Assembly (NCBI RefSeq): GCF_004762045.1
Contig: NZ_SJOM01000007.1
Location: 799,432-863,431, forward strand
Length of the DNA stretch: 64,000 nt
Direction: 5' to 3'
Source: Mycobacterium sp. DL99
GTDB lineage: Bacteria; Actinomycetota; Actinomycetes; Mycobacteriales; Mycobacteriaceae
Shown here: piece after piece, positions 20,492 to 34,213 of the stretch
How positions within the stretch are numbered: position 1 is the first letter of the stretch
Layout: every line of letters starts with the position of its first letter
Program-made: the position numbers and the translations under genes
The notes under the pieces: model-generated
What the model saw: the letters and a program-made list of their open reading frames with translations, nothing else
What the model was told of the DNA's origin: nothing
Database searches by the model: none

Positions 20492-21934
20492 GTGACAACC
20501 ACCACGCAGGCCGATATCCACGAGTTCGAAGAGATTCTCCAACCGATCCCCGAATCGGTCCGCACCAAACGAGTTTCAGGGCAGTTCTGGATCTGGGCCG
20601 GCGCCAATATCGCGCCCATCAACTGGGTGCTGGGCGCGCTCGGCATCGGGCTCGGCCTTGGGTTGCGTGACACACTGATCGTCCTGATCGCCGGGAACGT
20701 CGTCGGGATGGCGCTGTTCGGCGTGTTCGTGGTGATGGGCCAACAGGCCGGTGTCACGGGGATGGTGTTGTCCCGGGCCGCATTCGGCCGACGTGGCGCC
20801 TATGTGCCGGCCGCCATCCAGGCGGCGCTTGCCGTGGGCTGGTGTGCGGTCAACACCTGGATCGTGCTGGATCTGGTGATGGCACTGCTGGGCCGCCTCG
20901 GTTTGGTCGATCCGGACGCGCCGAACATCACGGCCAAGATCCTGGTCGCCGCGGCGGTCATGACCATCCAGGTGACCATCGCCTGGTTCGGCTATCGGAC
21001 CATCGCCAGGTTCGAGCGGTGGACGGTTCCACCGACCCTGGCGGTGCTGGTGCTGATGTCGGTGGTGGCGTGGGTTCACCTACCGATCGACTGGTCGTAC
21101 GCCGGGCCCGCCGGCCACGTGCTGCACGGCGGCGAACGCGTCGCAGCCATGTCCGCGGTGATGACGGTGATCGGAATTGGTTGGGGAATCACCTGGTTCG
21201 CCTACGCGTGTGATTACTCGCGGTTCGTCAGCACCACGGTGCCGAAGCGTCGGTTGTATCTGGCCAGCGTGCTGGGCCAGTTCATCCCGGTGGTCTGGCT
21301 CGGCGTACTGGGGGCGAGTCTGGCGACGACGAATGGTTCGGTCGATCCGGGCAAGCTGATCGTGGAGAATTACGGTGCCTTGGCGATACCGGTGCTGTTC
21401 TTGGTGATTCATGGTCCGATCGCGACGAACATCCTCAACATCTACTCGTTCTCCGTATCCGCTCAGGCCCTCGATATCAAGGTGCACCGACGGAAGCTGA
21501 ACGTGTTCGTCGGTGTGTTGGCTCTGTTTGCCATCGTCTTCTTCATCTTCCAGTCCAGCCTTGCCGCCGTGCTCGACACCTGGCTGGCCTCAATCGTGGC
21601 GTGGGTGGCGAGCTGGGCGGGCATCATGCTGGTGCACTACTTCTTCATCGAGAAGGGCCGTCTCGATTCGCAGCGACTGTTCGACCCGATCGGGTCACCG
21701 CGGTTGCCCGATGTGAACTGGGTGACGATGGGGTGTTTCGCGGCCGGCATCGTGTCCACCTGGATGTTCATGTACGGGACCACAGGCGTCATGCAGGGCT
21801 TCGGAGCCCGCGCGCTGGGCGGACTGGATCTGTCCTGGCTGGCCGGCGGTATCGTGGCCGCCACGCTGTACGCGGTATTCGGGCCGCAGGCCCATCGCAA
21901 GGCCAGGGATGCAGCCCTGGTGGGCAATCCGTAA
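20492..21934 (+). CDS. NCS1-family permease (second copy)
   Basis: A 480-residue membrane protein of the same superfamily, starting at GTG 20492, 5 bp after the first permease stops. It shares IPESVRTKRVSGQFW near the N-terminus and YACDYSRFVSTTVPKR in the centre. The two copies are clearly diverged rather than a recent duplication, which suggests two different but related substrates, or uptake and exchange of substrate and product. Confidence 0.85.
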   Translation: MTTTTQADIHEFEEILQPIPESVRTKRVSGQFWIWAGANIAPINWVLGALGIGLGLGLRDTLIVLIAGNVVGMALFGVFVVMGQQAGVTGMVLSRAAFGRRGAYVPAAIQAALAVGWCAVNTWIVLDLVMALLGRLGLVDPDAPNITAKILVAAAVMTIQVTIAWFGYRTIARFERWTVPPTLAVLVLMSVVAWVHLPIDWSYAGPAGHVLHGGERVAAMSAVMTVIGIGWGITWFAYACDYSRFVSTTVPKRRLYLASVLGQFIPVVWLGVLGASLATTNGSVDPGKLIVENYGALAIPVLFLVIHGPIATNILNIYSFSVSAQALDIKVHRRKLNVFVGVLALFAIVFFIFQSSLAAVLDTWLASIVAWVASWAGIMLVHYFFIEKGRLDSQRLFDPIGSPRLPDVNWVTMGCFAAGIVSTWMFMYGTTGVMQGFGARALGGLDLSWLAGGIVAATLYAVFGPQAHRKARDAALVGNP

Positions 21935-22003
21935 TCGGGTCGGGCTGTTCGGATCTGGCTGATGGCGCTACCCGATGTGTCGTCGAGTCGATACGGTTGG
22001 CAT

Positions 22004-23524
22004 GTGAGTATCACGGTGCGCGAATTGCTGGACATGCCGCACCTGCAGCTGCGACTGCATTCCGGCAAGTCCGGACTGGATCGACAGGTGACCTGGACCC
22101 ACACGTCGGATCTGCCCGAGCCGTGGCAGTGGGTCAGCGCCGGGGAACTGCTCATGACCAACGGCATGTCGTTCCCGGCAGCGGCGGACGACCAGGAGAA
22201 TCTGCTCGAGGAACTCCATCGCGTGGGGGCCAGCGGACTGGCCATCGGCGAGGACATGTTCTGCCCGCGACTGACCCAGCGGTTCACCCGCGCCAGCGAG
22301 CGTCTCGAGTTGCCGGTGCTGTGGATTCGTTATCCGATGCCGTTCGTGGCGATCTCGCGCGCCGTCGCCGAGGCCACCCTGCTCGAGCAGTCCCAGCGGC
22401 TGATGCAGACGGCACGCATCTATGACGCGCTGCGCCACTCCACCACAGGCGATGCGGGGCGATCACGCATCGCCGACGCCCTGACAAAGGAACTGAAATG
22501 CGCGGTGTACGTGTGCGACCGGGTCACCGGAGACGCTTATCACCCTGACGGCCCGCACCCGTCGGACGACGTGAAAGAGACGGTGCGGACGGCGTCGCAG
22601 GGCACACTGGCCGCCGGAGCACGATCGGTCCTCACCGACGGCGGCGCCGAGGTTCTGGTCGGGGAGGTGCCCACGCACGACGACGCGGTGCTGGCCGTCA
22701 TCCGCGAAGGCGGTGCCGCGCTCGACGGTGTGCTGATACAGCACGCCGCAACTGTCGTCGCGCTGGAGTTGTCCCAGACCCACCTCGCGCTCGAACACGC
22801 CCGGCGCTCGGGTGCCGAGCTCACCGCGCAGCTCATCGACGGGCGGATGGATCAACGGGTCGGGCGTCGTCAGCTGGTGTCCTCGGGGCTGGACCCGGCG
22901 ACATCGATGTTCGTCTCGGTCACGTGTGATGACGAACGGCGGTTGCGGGATCTGCACGTGGCGTTGTGGCGCCGCCGAATTCCCCATGTGTCGGCGTTCC
23001 GGTCGGGAGTCGCCCATGCCGTGGTGCCGGCATCCGATGATGCGGTCGAGGCGATCGCCGCCTCACTGGGGCCGACGGCCAGGGTCGGTGCGGGCCGGGT
23101 GATCAAGACCGTGGCCCGTTCGGCCGAATCCGCCCGCGAGGCGACGTGGGCGCTGGGTACCGCGCAGCGGACCGGGGATCCCGTCGTGCGCTACGGCACC
23201 GCTACATCGTGGGTGGGCATGGGCGGTGTCGAGGACGCCCGGGCGATGGTGGAACGCTGGCTCGGTCCGGTGATCGAGCATGACGCCCAGCACCGGACCG
23301 GCCTCGTCGAGACGCTGGAGGCGTTCCTGGCCAACCAACGGTCGTGGCAGCGCACGGCGGCCGCGATGAACGTCCATCGGCAGACCGTGCTCTACCGCGT
23401 GCACAAGGTCGAGGAGCTCACCGGCGCCCGCTTGTCCGATACCGCGGACATCGCCCAACTCTGGCTGGCTCTGCAGTCCCGCGACCTGCTGGCCGGCGGC
23501 AGTGGTCCGGCCGGGGATCGCTAG
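22004..23524 (+). CDS. PucR-family transcriptional regulator (second copy)
   Basis: A 506-residue regulator with an N-terminal PucR domain (ITVRELLDMPHLQLRL) and the C-terminal HTH_30 motif (NVHRQTVLYRVHKVEELTGARL). GTG 22004 is chosen because the protein then begins at the PucR domain; the frame is open back to ATG 21962. It follows the second NCS1 permease by 69 bp in the same direction and may control it. Its stop overlaps that of the convergent DUF445 gene. Confidence 0.85.
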   Translation: MSITVRELLDMPHLQLRLHSGKSGLDRQVTWTHTSDLPEPWQWVSAGELLMTNGMSFPAAADDQENLLEELHRVGASGLAIGEDMFCPRLTQRFTRASERLELPVLWIRYPMPFVAISRAVAEATLLEQSQRLMQTARIYDALRHSTTGDAGRSRIADALTKELKCAVYVCDRVTGDAYHPDGPHPSDDVKETVRTASQGTLAAGARSVLTDGGAEVLVGEVPTHDDAVLAVIREGGAALDGVLIQHAATVVALELSQTHLALEHARRSGAELTAQLIDGRMDQRVGRRQLVSSGLDPATSMFVSVTCDDERRLRDLHVALWRRRIPHVSAFRSGVAHAVVPASDDAVEAIAASLGPTARVGAGRVIKTVARSAESAREATWALGTAQRTGDPVVRYGTATSWVGMGGVEDARAMVERWLGPVIEHDAQHRTGLVETLEAFLANQRSWQRTAAAMNVHRQTVLYRVHKVEELTGARLSDTADIAQLWLALQSRDLLAGGSGPAGDR

Positions 23525-24828
23525 TGATGCAGAAGGGTGCGCAGCGCGATGGCCTCGGGGTCATTGCCGAAGTGCTCGATGACCTGCACCTGGATTTCGC
23601 CGACGACGCCGCCGAGGATTGCGCCGACGGCGATCATGGTCGGTTCGTCGTCCTTGAAGACCGGCCGCAGGATCGACTCGTACTCCTCGTTGGTGAGCTG
23701 CCCCATCTTGTCGATGATGGTCTTCTCCAGGTCCAGCGCATGCATGGCGTAGTCCTGGGCCTCGACCATCGTGGTGGGGAGCCGTTCGAGCACCATCTTC
23801 ACCATGTTGTCCTTGAAGGCGTTGTAGCGCTGCGTGCCGACGGCGAACTTGACCAGCGGGGTCGCGATGCCGGTCTGCGCATCGATGGCTGCTTCGACCT
23901 CCTTGCCCACCAGCGCGAACAGCTTGTCGGAGCCCGGGCCGCGTAGCACGCCGTCGAACAGGATCTCGGGTGAGAACAGGTCCTCGGCGAGGATCCGCGC
24001 GTAGTCCGCGGTGATCTTGTCGCGCTCGGCATGCAGCAACCCCTGGAACGGGATGAAGCCGAGGTACTTCGTCGGCTGCACGGGCCGGAACAACATGTTG
24101 AGCGCGATGTAGTCACTGATGAGGCCGACGCCGAAGCCGAAGGCCGGCATGATCCACGGATTCTGGAACAACGCCCACGCGACCATCTGGACCACGCCGA
24201 TCGCGAGCCCGAAATAGATTCCGCTGCGACGCACGAAGGCCATCGCGTTGTCGCCGAGCCCGCGCATCAGCTTGTTGAGCTTGTCCTTGTTCCGGACCAG
24301 CGTCGTGACCGCCAGGTACTGGATGTCGACGAACCGGTTCAGGTCCGACCGCATCTCGTTGAGCATCTTCTCCACGATCTTCGGCGTCTGTTCGTGGACG
24401 CGCGACATGATCGCCTTACGCGCTGCATCGGGCAGCGAATCCCACAGCCCGGGGCGGATCTGCTCGGCGATGTCGCGGGAGATCTCGTCGACTGCCTGGG
24501 TCAGCGGCTCGCGCAAAGTGTCGACGGCCTCTCTGGCGTCGACCTTCTCCAGCAGCTCTTCGGGTTTCAGAAGGTTCTGGGTGAGCAGCTCAATGGTCTT
24601 GGACCCGACCTTGCCCGCGCGGCGAGGCACGATGCCCTGCCAACCGAACAGGCCGATGCCCTTGAACTCCATCGGCCGGTACAGCATCTCCAGCGCGACG
24701 ATCTTGGTGCTCCACCCGACGAAGGCGGCGACGAACGGCATGGACAGATAAATCAGCCAATTGACGCCGAAATCTGCCTTGATCTCCTGCCAGGTCTGGA
24801 TCGCGAGAAATGTCTCGCTGCCGCTCAT
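23521..24828 (-). CDS. DUF445-family membrane protein
   Basis: A 435-residue protein with a hydrophobic N-terminal segment (about residues 20-40) and another hydrophobic hairpin near residues 205-250. The repeated motif LEMLYRPMEFKG ... LNMLFRPVQPTK is the DUF445 hallmark. Long amphipathic helical stretches lie between. ATG 24828 is preferred over further upstream starts because the conserved part begins there. It is translated 4 bp after the Abi-alpha-like gene and probably works with it at the membrane. Function unknown. Confidence 0.75.
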   Translation of the reverse strand: MSGSETFLAIQTWQEIKADFGVNWLIYLSMPFVAAFVGWSTKIVALEMLYRPMEFKGIGLFGWQGIVPRRAGKVGSKTIELLTQNLLKPEELLEKVDAREAVDTLREPLTQAVDEISRDIAEQIRPGLWDSLPDAARKAIMSRVHEQTPKIVEKMLNEMRSDLNRFVDIQYLAVTTLVRNKDKLNKLMRGLGDNAMAFVRRSGIYFGLAIGVVQMVAWALFQNPWIMPAFGFGVGLISDYIALNMLFRPVQPTKYLGFIPFQGLLHAERDKITADYARILAEDLFSPEILFDGVLRGPGSDKLFALVGKEVEAAIDAQTGIATPLVKFAVGTQRYNAFKDNMVKMVLERLPTTMVEAQDYAMHALDLEKTIIDKMGQLTNEEYESILRPVFKDDEPTMIAVGAILGGVVGEIQVQVIEHFGNDPEAIALRTLLHH

Positions 24829-24832
24829 GCGG

Positions 24833-25657
24833 TTACGAACCGTCCCGTTGCACCGCGGCCTCCCACAGGCCACGACCCAGGCCTGACAGCGTGAGGGTCA
24901 GCTTGTCCACCCGGGCCGTGAGGGGACCGCGCGACGCACTCTTGATCGCCCGCAACACCATGGGCTCCGCCATGAGCACCTCGTACTCCGCTTTCTGCGA
25001 CGGATCCTCTGGACCGGTCTCAACCAGACCCAGTGACAGCAGATGGCCGACGTACTGCGGGACCATGGCAGGCAACGCCACATTGGCGGTGCGACCGATC
25101 AGGCAGGCGTTCTCCAGAACGGCCTGCCCCGGGGTCCGGGCCCGGGTCCAGGTATAGACGTTGACCAGCGGCGAAGCCGCGCCCTCCGACAGTGCGCCGA
25201 TGATCCGTGCTTCGTCGGCGACCAACTGGTCGAGCAGGCGGTGGTAGAGCTCGACCTGGCTGCCGGTGGTGCTCTGGTCCAGGGCGCGGTCCAGCAACCG
25301 GTCCATCTTGTTGTTGAGCGATTCCGACGTCGGTTCCTCGGGCGTGGCGATCGTCACCGGCCTGGAAGTCGCTGCCGAATCGATGGCCTCCAGCCGGTTC
25401 TTCACCAGGGTGGCCAGCTGTTCCTCACCCCAGGCGGCCAGCTTCATGCTGGTCTTCGCGGCATCGAGCGCGCGATCGGCGATTCCGAAGGGGTCGTAGC
25501 GCTTCGGCACGAGCGGGCGGGGGTTGCGCGGGGTGCGGATGGCAATGGCGATGTCGCCGACGGGGGTGGCCCATCTGAAAGCCCGGCGCTGGTAGCCGTG
25601 CTTCGCAGGCTTGTCCTCGGGCACGTTCGGTTGGGTCGTCGTCATCTCGTCTGACAT
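24833..25657 (-). CDS. Abi-alpha-like (DUF4393-type) protein
   Basis: A 274-residue protein without a signal peptide. The segment LLDQLVADEARIIGAL, then a winged-helix-like C-terminal half ending in HLLSLGLVETGP and a charged helix, resembles the Abi-alpha family, some members of which were described as phage abortive-infection factors. ATG 25657 is chosen as the first start in front of the conserved part. It forms a two-gene operon with the DUF445 gene. The family call is from pattern memory and moderate; a housekeeping envelope role is as likely as defence. Confidence 0.5.
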   Translation of the reverse strand: MSDEMTTTQPNVPEDKPAKHGYQRRAFRWATPVGDIAIAIRTPRNPRPLVPKRYDPFGIADRALDAAKTSMKLAAWGEEQLATLVKNRLEAIDSAATSRPVTIATPEEPTSESLNNKMDRLLDRALDQSTTGSQVELYHRLLDQLVADEARIIGALSEGAASPLVNVYTWTRARTPGQAVLENACLIGRTANVALPAMVPQYVGHLLSLGLVETGPEDPSQKAEYEVLMAEPMVLRAIKSASRGPLTARVDKLTLTLSGLGRGLWEAAVQRDGS

Positions 25658-25892
25658 CGCCGGTCGATCCCCCTCGAGTGGCTGCTTGCGCCCGTGGGGG
25701 CGAAGGTCCGCGCCGGATGTCACGACGTTGTCGGGCTGCCGGCGGCATTTGATTATGGGGCACGGTACCCGGTCGGGGCGGGGGCGAGTACAGCGGCGAT
25801 GACCCGCGAGAAGCACCTGCCCGGCAGCACCACGCCCATCCCCAAAAGAAATCGCTGTGGGAAGTCATCGAACTCGTCGGTGATTCGACCCA

Positions 25893-27800
<1,908 letters not shown>

Positions 27801-27892
27801 TCACGTCCGCCCACATGTCTGGGCTAGTGGCGCTGCCCCGCCGACAGCTTGATGACGATCCGGCAAGATAACCGGGTTTCCTACAGCGTCTG

Positions 27893-27918
27893 GGAACAAA
27901 ACCGCGGAAACCCCCGTT
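27893..27918 (+). promoter_or_regulatory. SigH-like promoter upstream of dnaK
   Basis: GGAAC (27893-27897) and GTT (27916-27918) with an 18-nt spacer fit the mycobacterial SigH/SigE-type consensus. The same spacing recurs before clpB. Heat and oxidative stress control of dnaK through SigH is established in M. tuberculosis. The gap 27624-28039 otherwise holds only regulatory sequence for the two divergent genes. Confidence 0.5.
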
Positions 27919-27935
27919 GACCACATCGACAGCAA

Positions 27936-30519
<2,584 letters not shown>

Positions 30520-30556
30520 TCCATCCAACTAGAGAGAAGAGGTAAGGAGGTGGCGC

Positions 30557-31723
30557 ATGGCCCAACGCGAGTGGGTCGAGAAGGACTTCTATAAAGAACT
30601 CGGCGTCTCCTCTGACGCCAGCGCCGACGAGATCAAGAAGGCCTACCGGAAACTGGCCTCCGAACTGCATCCCGACCGCAATCCTGATGCGGGAGCGGCC
30701 GAGCGGTTCAAGGCGGTTTCCGAGGCGAACAGTGTTCTGTCGGACCCCGCGAAGCGCAAGGAGTATGACGAGACCCGCCGGCTGTTCGCCGGGGGTGGGC
30801 GTCGGTTCAACCCGGGCGGGAACTTCAGTGGCGGATTCGGTTCCGACGGAGCCGAATTCAACCTGGGCGACCTGTTCGACGCTGCCGGCCAGAGTGGCGG
30901 CGCAAACATCGGTGACCTCTTCGGCGGGCTGTTCGGGCGTGGTGCACAACCGCGCCCGAGCCGGCCGCGTCGGGGCAACGACCTGGAAACCGAAACTGAG
31001 TTGTCCTTCCTGGAAGCCACGAAGGGCGTGGCCATGCCGCTGCGGCTGACCAGCCCGGCACCGTGCACCAACTGCCATGGCAGCGGTGCGCGGCCGGGCA
31101 CCAGCCCCAAGGTGTGCCCGAACTGCAACGGCTCGGGTGTGGTCAACCGCAACCAGGGGGCGTTCGGATTCTCCGAGCCCTGCACCGAATGCCGGGGCAG
31201 CGGCTCGATCATCGAGCACCCCTGCGACGAATGTCAGGGCACCGGCGTCACCACCCGGACCCGCACGATCAACGTGCGGATCCCACCGGGTGTCGAGGAC
31301 GGTCAGCGCATCAGGCTGGCCGGCCAGGGTGAAGCCGGGCTAAGGGGTGCGCCCTCGGGCGACCTCTACGTCACCGTGCATGTGCGTCCGGACAAGGTGT
31401 TCGGGCGTGACGGCGACGACCTGACCGTCAGCGTTCCGGTCAGCTTCCACGAGTTGGCTCTGGGGACAACGCTTTCCGTTCCCACCCTGGACGGCAAGGT
31501 CGGTGTGCGGGTGCCCAAGGGCACCTCCGACGGCCGGATCCTGCGGGTGCGCGGACGCGGGGTGCCCAAACGCTCCGGCGGCCACGGTGACCTGCTGGTC
31601 ACGGTGAAGGTCGCGGTGCCGCCGAACCTGGAAGGTGAAGCGGCAGAGGCGCTGGAGGCATATGCGAAAGCCGAACGAGCCAGCGGATTCGATCCGCGGG
31701 CCGGATGGGCAGGCAACATATGA
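30557..31723 (+). CDS. dnaJ: Chaperone DnaJ
   Basis: A 388-residue type I Hsp40. The J-domain has HPD at residues 38-40. A Gly/Phe-rich linker follows, then four CxxCxGxG zinc-binding repeats ([32 protein letters not shown]), then the C-terminal substrate-binding domain. ATG 30557 has GGAGG 6-8 nt upstream. It stimulates DnaK ATPase. It corresponds to DnaJ1 of mycobacteria, the copy in the dnaK operon. Confidence 0.97.
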   Translation: MAQREWVEKDFYKELGVSSDASADEIKKAYRKLASELHPDRNPDAGAAERFKAVSEANSVLSDPAKRKEYDETRRLFAGGGRRFNPGGNFSGGFGSDGAEFNLGDLFDAAGQSGGANIGDLFGGLFGRGAQPRPSRPRRGNDLETETELSFLEATKGVAMPLRLTSPAPCTNCHGSGARPGTSPKVCPNCNGSGVVNRNQGAFGFSEPCTECRGSGSIIEHPCDECQGTGVTTRTRTINVRIPPGVEDGQRIRLAGQGEAGLRGAPSGDLYVTVHVRPDKVFGRDGDDLTVSVPVSFHELALGTTLSVPTLDGKVGVRVPKGTSDGRILRVRGRGVPKRSGGHGDLLVTVKVAVPPNLEGEAAEALEAYAKAERASGFDPRAGWAGNI

Positions 31724-32106
31724 GTCAGCGCAAAGACGAAGCCCGCACGTTTTTGATCTCGGTGGCCGCCGAGCTGGCCGGTATGCACGCGCAGACCCTG
31801 CGCACATACGACCGGCTCGGCCTGGTCAGCCCGCAGCGCAGTTCCGGCGGCGGGCGCCGCTACTCCGAGCGTGACGTCGACCTGCTCCGTGAGGTGCAGC
31901 GGTTGTCACAGGACGAGGGCGTCAACCTCGCCGGGATCAAGCGCATCATCGAGCTGACCAATCAGGTTGATGCGTTGCGCACACGGGTTTCCGAGCTGAC
32001 CCAGCAGGTCGAACAACTCAGTGATCAGCGCCGCGACGTTTCGGTGGCATCCAAAGCGGTGGTGCTGTGGCAGCCCGGAGCCGCTCGGCGGCGACATAGG
32101 CCGTAG
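31720..32106 (+). CDS. hspR: Heat-shock repressor HspR
   Basis: A 128-residue MerR-type regulator. The helix-turn-helix region reads [20 protein letters not shown], followed by [15 protein letters not shown] and a C-terminal coiled coil ([18 protein letters not shown]). The start overlaps the dnaJ stop (ATGA). It binds HAIR sites; such sites occur in this window before dnaK and before clpB, giving an autoregulated loop with DnaK. Confidence 0.95.
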   Translation: MSQRKDEARTFLISVAAELAGMHAQTLRTYDRLGLVSPQRSSGGGRRYSERDVDLLREVQRLSQDEGVNLAGIKRIIELTNQVDALRTRVSELTQQVEQLSDQRRDVSVASKAVVLWQPGAARRRHRP

Positions 32107-32118
32107 CCGAGGCGCGCG

Positions 32119-33027
32119 TTAGCCGACTCTGATCGAAAAGGTGGCCGTCTCCGGATTTCCGGGGGCGGCCATCATGTATTTCCCCCGGCGCAACGCGTCG
32201 GTGGGTGCGGCCATCGGCTCGATGCCCACCACGTTGTCGCTGCCCGGCGCGAAAAGCTGTGCGGCGGTATAACCCTCGTCGAAGGTGACGTCGACCCGGT
32301 GGCCGCCACCGGACAGTGTGAACACAGCACCCCGGGGCACGTCGTCGAAACCGTCGTCGAGTTCGGTGGTGCCCAGGCGTCTCGCCCCACCCGGCCACTC
32401 CCGGGATTCGCCGGTGGGCAGGCCCCGGTCATCCACGAGTAGATGCCGCATGGTCGGGGTCTGTAGCTGCCAATCTTGGCGGGGCACATCGGGAATCATC
32501 ACGTACGGGTGGTAGCCGTAGCACAGCGGCACCGGCTGCTCGGCGGTCGGCGCCACCGTCGTGGACACGGTGAGGGTCCGATCGGCCAGCGTCACCGCCA
32601 TGGTCAGGCGGTGGGGGAACGGGAACGTCGCCAGCAGGCCCGGTTCGGCGCCCCAGTCCAGTGCGGCTGCCAGTGTGTTCTCGGACTTCTCGATCACCTG
32701 CCAGTCCGGATTGGCGGCGAGCACGCCGTGCATCGGCGCCCCGTGCGCGTCGGCGCGGACGCCGTTGACCCCGGGGGTCAAGTGCACCGCGGTGTCGTCG
32801 ACGCGGTACTCGTTGGCGCTCAAGCGATTTGCCCACGGGTAGAGGATCGGGATTCCCATCGTCTTACCGTCGGTGAGGTAAGCCTGCAGCCCGCGCCGCT
32901 GGCCCAGGTATTCGACGTCGGTGTCCTTGTCCGCCAGCGAGGTGCAGATCATCCCCGCCTCCGGAACGTAGGTGGCGGTCAGCGACGACGAGGGGTCATG
33001 CAGGGTGACGGGTTGAACCTCGGCCAT
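32119..33027 (-). CDS. Aldose 1-epimerase family protein
   Basis: A 302-residue galactose-mutarotase-fold protein. The motifs YPWANRLSANEY, HGAPMHGVLA with a catalytic-type histidine, and CYGYHPYVMIPDVPR are characteristic. It interconverts sugar anomers or acts on related phosphosugars. It is the last gene of the minus-strand operon with the flavohaemoglobin (19-bp gap) and ends 12 bp from the convergent hspR stop. The link between a mutarotase and a globin reductase is not obvious. Confidence 0.85.
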   Translation of the reverse strand: MAEVQPVTLHDPSSSLTATYVPEAGMICTSLADKDTDVEYLGQRRGLQAYLTDGKTMGIPILYPWANRLSANEYRVDDTAVHLTPGVNGVRADAHGAPMHGVLAANPDWQVIEKSENTLAAALDWGAEPGLLATFPFPHRLTMAVTLADRTLTVSTTVAPTAEQPVPLCYGYHPYVMIPDVPRQDWQLQTPTMRHLLVDDRGLPTGESREWPGGARRLGTTELDDGFDDVPRGAVFTLSGGGHRVDVTFDEGYTAAQLFAPGSDNVVGIEPMAAPTDALRRGKYMMAAPGNPETATFSIRVG

Positions 33028-33046
33028 GGCGCCAGTCTGGCACGGG

Positions 33047-34213
33047 TCAGCGGGTCAGCGGGTCGTGCTGGATGCGGTCGGCCGGCGCTCCCCGCTCGAC
33101 CAGGGCGGCTTTGGTGACGGTGACCATGTCCGGGCCGCCGCAGACGAGGATCTGCCGATCGCCCCAGTTGCCGTACCTGGTCACCACTTCGGCCAGGGTT
33201 CCGGTTTGCCGGACGTGCAGGCCGCGCGGCGGCTGAACGTTGGGATACTGGCCCGCCCAGGGCGGATCGGTGCTGTATTCGGACACCGGGGTCACCGACA
33301 GCCACGGATTCGTGGAAGCGATGTGCCACAGCGTCTTCAGGTCGTACAGGTCGCACGGATAACGGCCACCGAAAAACAGGTGCACACGCGGATTCTCGCC
33401 GTGCAGCGACATGTCCATGATGATGTTGCGCAGTGGGGCCAGGCCCGTGCTGCCCGCCACCATCAGCACGTCCTCGCCGTCGCGGTCGACGTGCAATCCG
33501 CCGTGCGGGCTGGACAGGCGCCAGCGGTCCCCGATCTTGGTCTCGGCGACGATCGCGGTGCTCACCATGCCGCCGGGGACCGACCGGATGTGGAACTCGA
33601 TGCCCCCGGACCGGTCGGCGGGGACGGCCGGGCTCAGATAGCGCCACCGGCGCGGCCACTGCGGCACCTGGACGGTGACGTACTGGCCGGGGTGGTAGAA
33701 CAGCGGCTGGTCGAGTTGCAGCCGGATCACCGAGACGTCGCGGGTGACCCGGTGGTGCTCGATGACGGTGCCGTCGCAGTAGGCGGGGGAGTCCTCGGCA
33801 TCGGCCGCCCCGCGCATCACCCCGATGATCAGGGCCACGGCATCGTGGGCGGCCTCGGCCAGTCGTTCGTCCCATTCGGACTCGAGGTGACCGCGCAATG
33901 CGTTGTAGAGCGCATCCTGCATGGAGTCGTAATGGCTCTGCGTCACACCGTATTTGCGGTGATCTCTGCCGAGCTGAGCCAGGAATGCCACCGGCTCCTC
34001 GGCGCGCTGGGCGATCAACTCCCCGAACAGCCAGGTCAGGGCGCGGGCAAAGACATCGCGCTGGCTGTCCATGTCGGGAGGGAACAGATCGCGGGCCGAG
34101 AGGTCGGTGGCGAACCACCGGGTGTAGAAGTTGCGGATCAGCGTCGCGGAGCCCTGCTCGGGGTCGACAGCGTGCTGGAGCGTCTCCAGTGCTTGACGGT
34201 CATCGAGTCCCAC
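33047..34213 (-). CDS. Flavohaemoglobin-like globin/FAD-NAD reductase
   Basis: A 388-residue fusion of a globin domain (about residues 1-145, proximal histidine probably H85 in GRDHRKYGV) and a ferredoxin-reductase-like FAD/NAD module (RYLSPAVP for FAD, GSTGLAPLR and CGGPDMV for NAD). Classical flavohaemoglobins turn nitric oxide into nitrate. From memory, M. tuberculosis has a divergent type II protein beside clpB (Rv0385) whose role differs; this protein looks like that type. The start lies within the end of the upstream membrane-protein gene (14-bp overlap). Confidence 0.8.
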   Translation of the reverse strand: MGLDDRQALETLQHAVDPEQGSATLIRNFYTRWFATDLSARDLFPPDMDSQRDVFARALTWLFGELIAQRAEEPVAFLAQLGRDHRKYGVTQSHYDSMQDALYNALRGHLESEWDERLAEAAHDAVALIIGVMRGAADAEDSPAYCDGTVIEHHRVTRDVSVIRLQLDQPLFYHPGQYVTVQVPQWPRRWRYLSPAVPADRSGGIEFHIRSVPGGMVSTAIVAETKIGDRWRLSSPHGGLHVDRDGEDVLMVAGSTGLAPLRNIIMDMSLHGENPRVHLFFGGRYPCDLYDLKTLWHIASTNPWLSVTPVSEYSTDPPWAGQYPNVQPPRGLHVRQTGTLAEVVTRYGNWGDRQILVCGGPDMVTVTKAALVERGAPADRIQHDPLTR

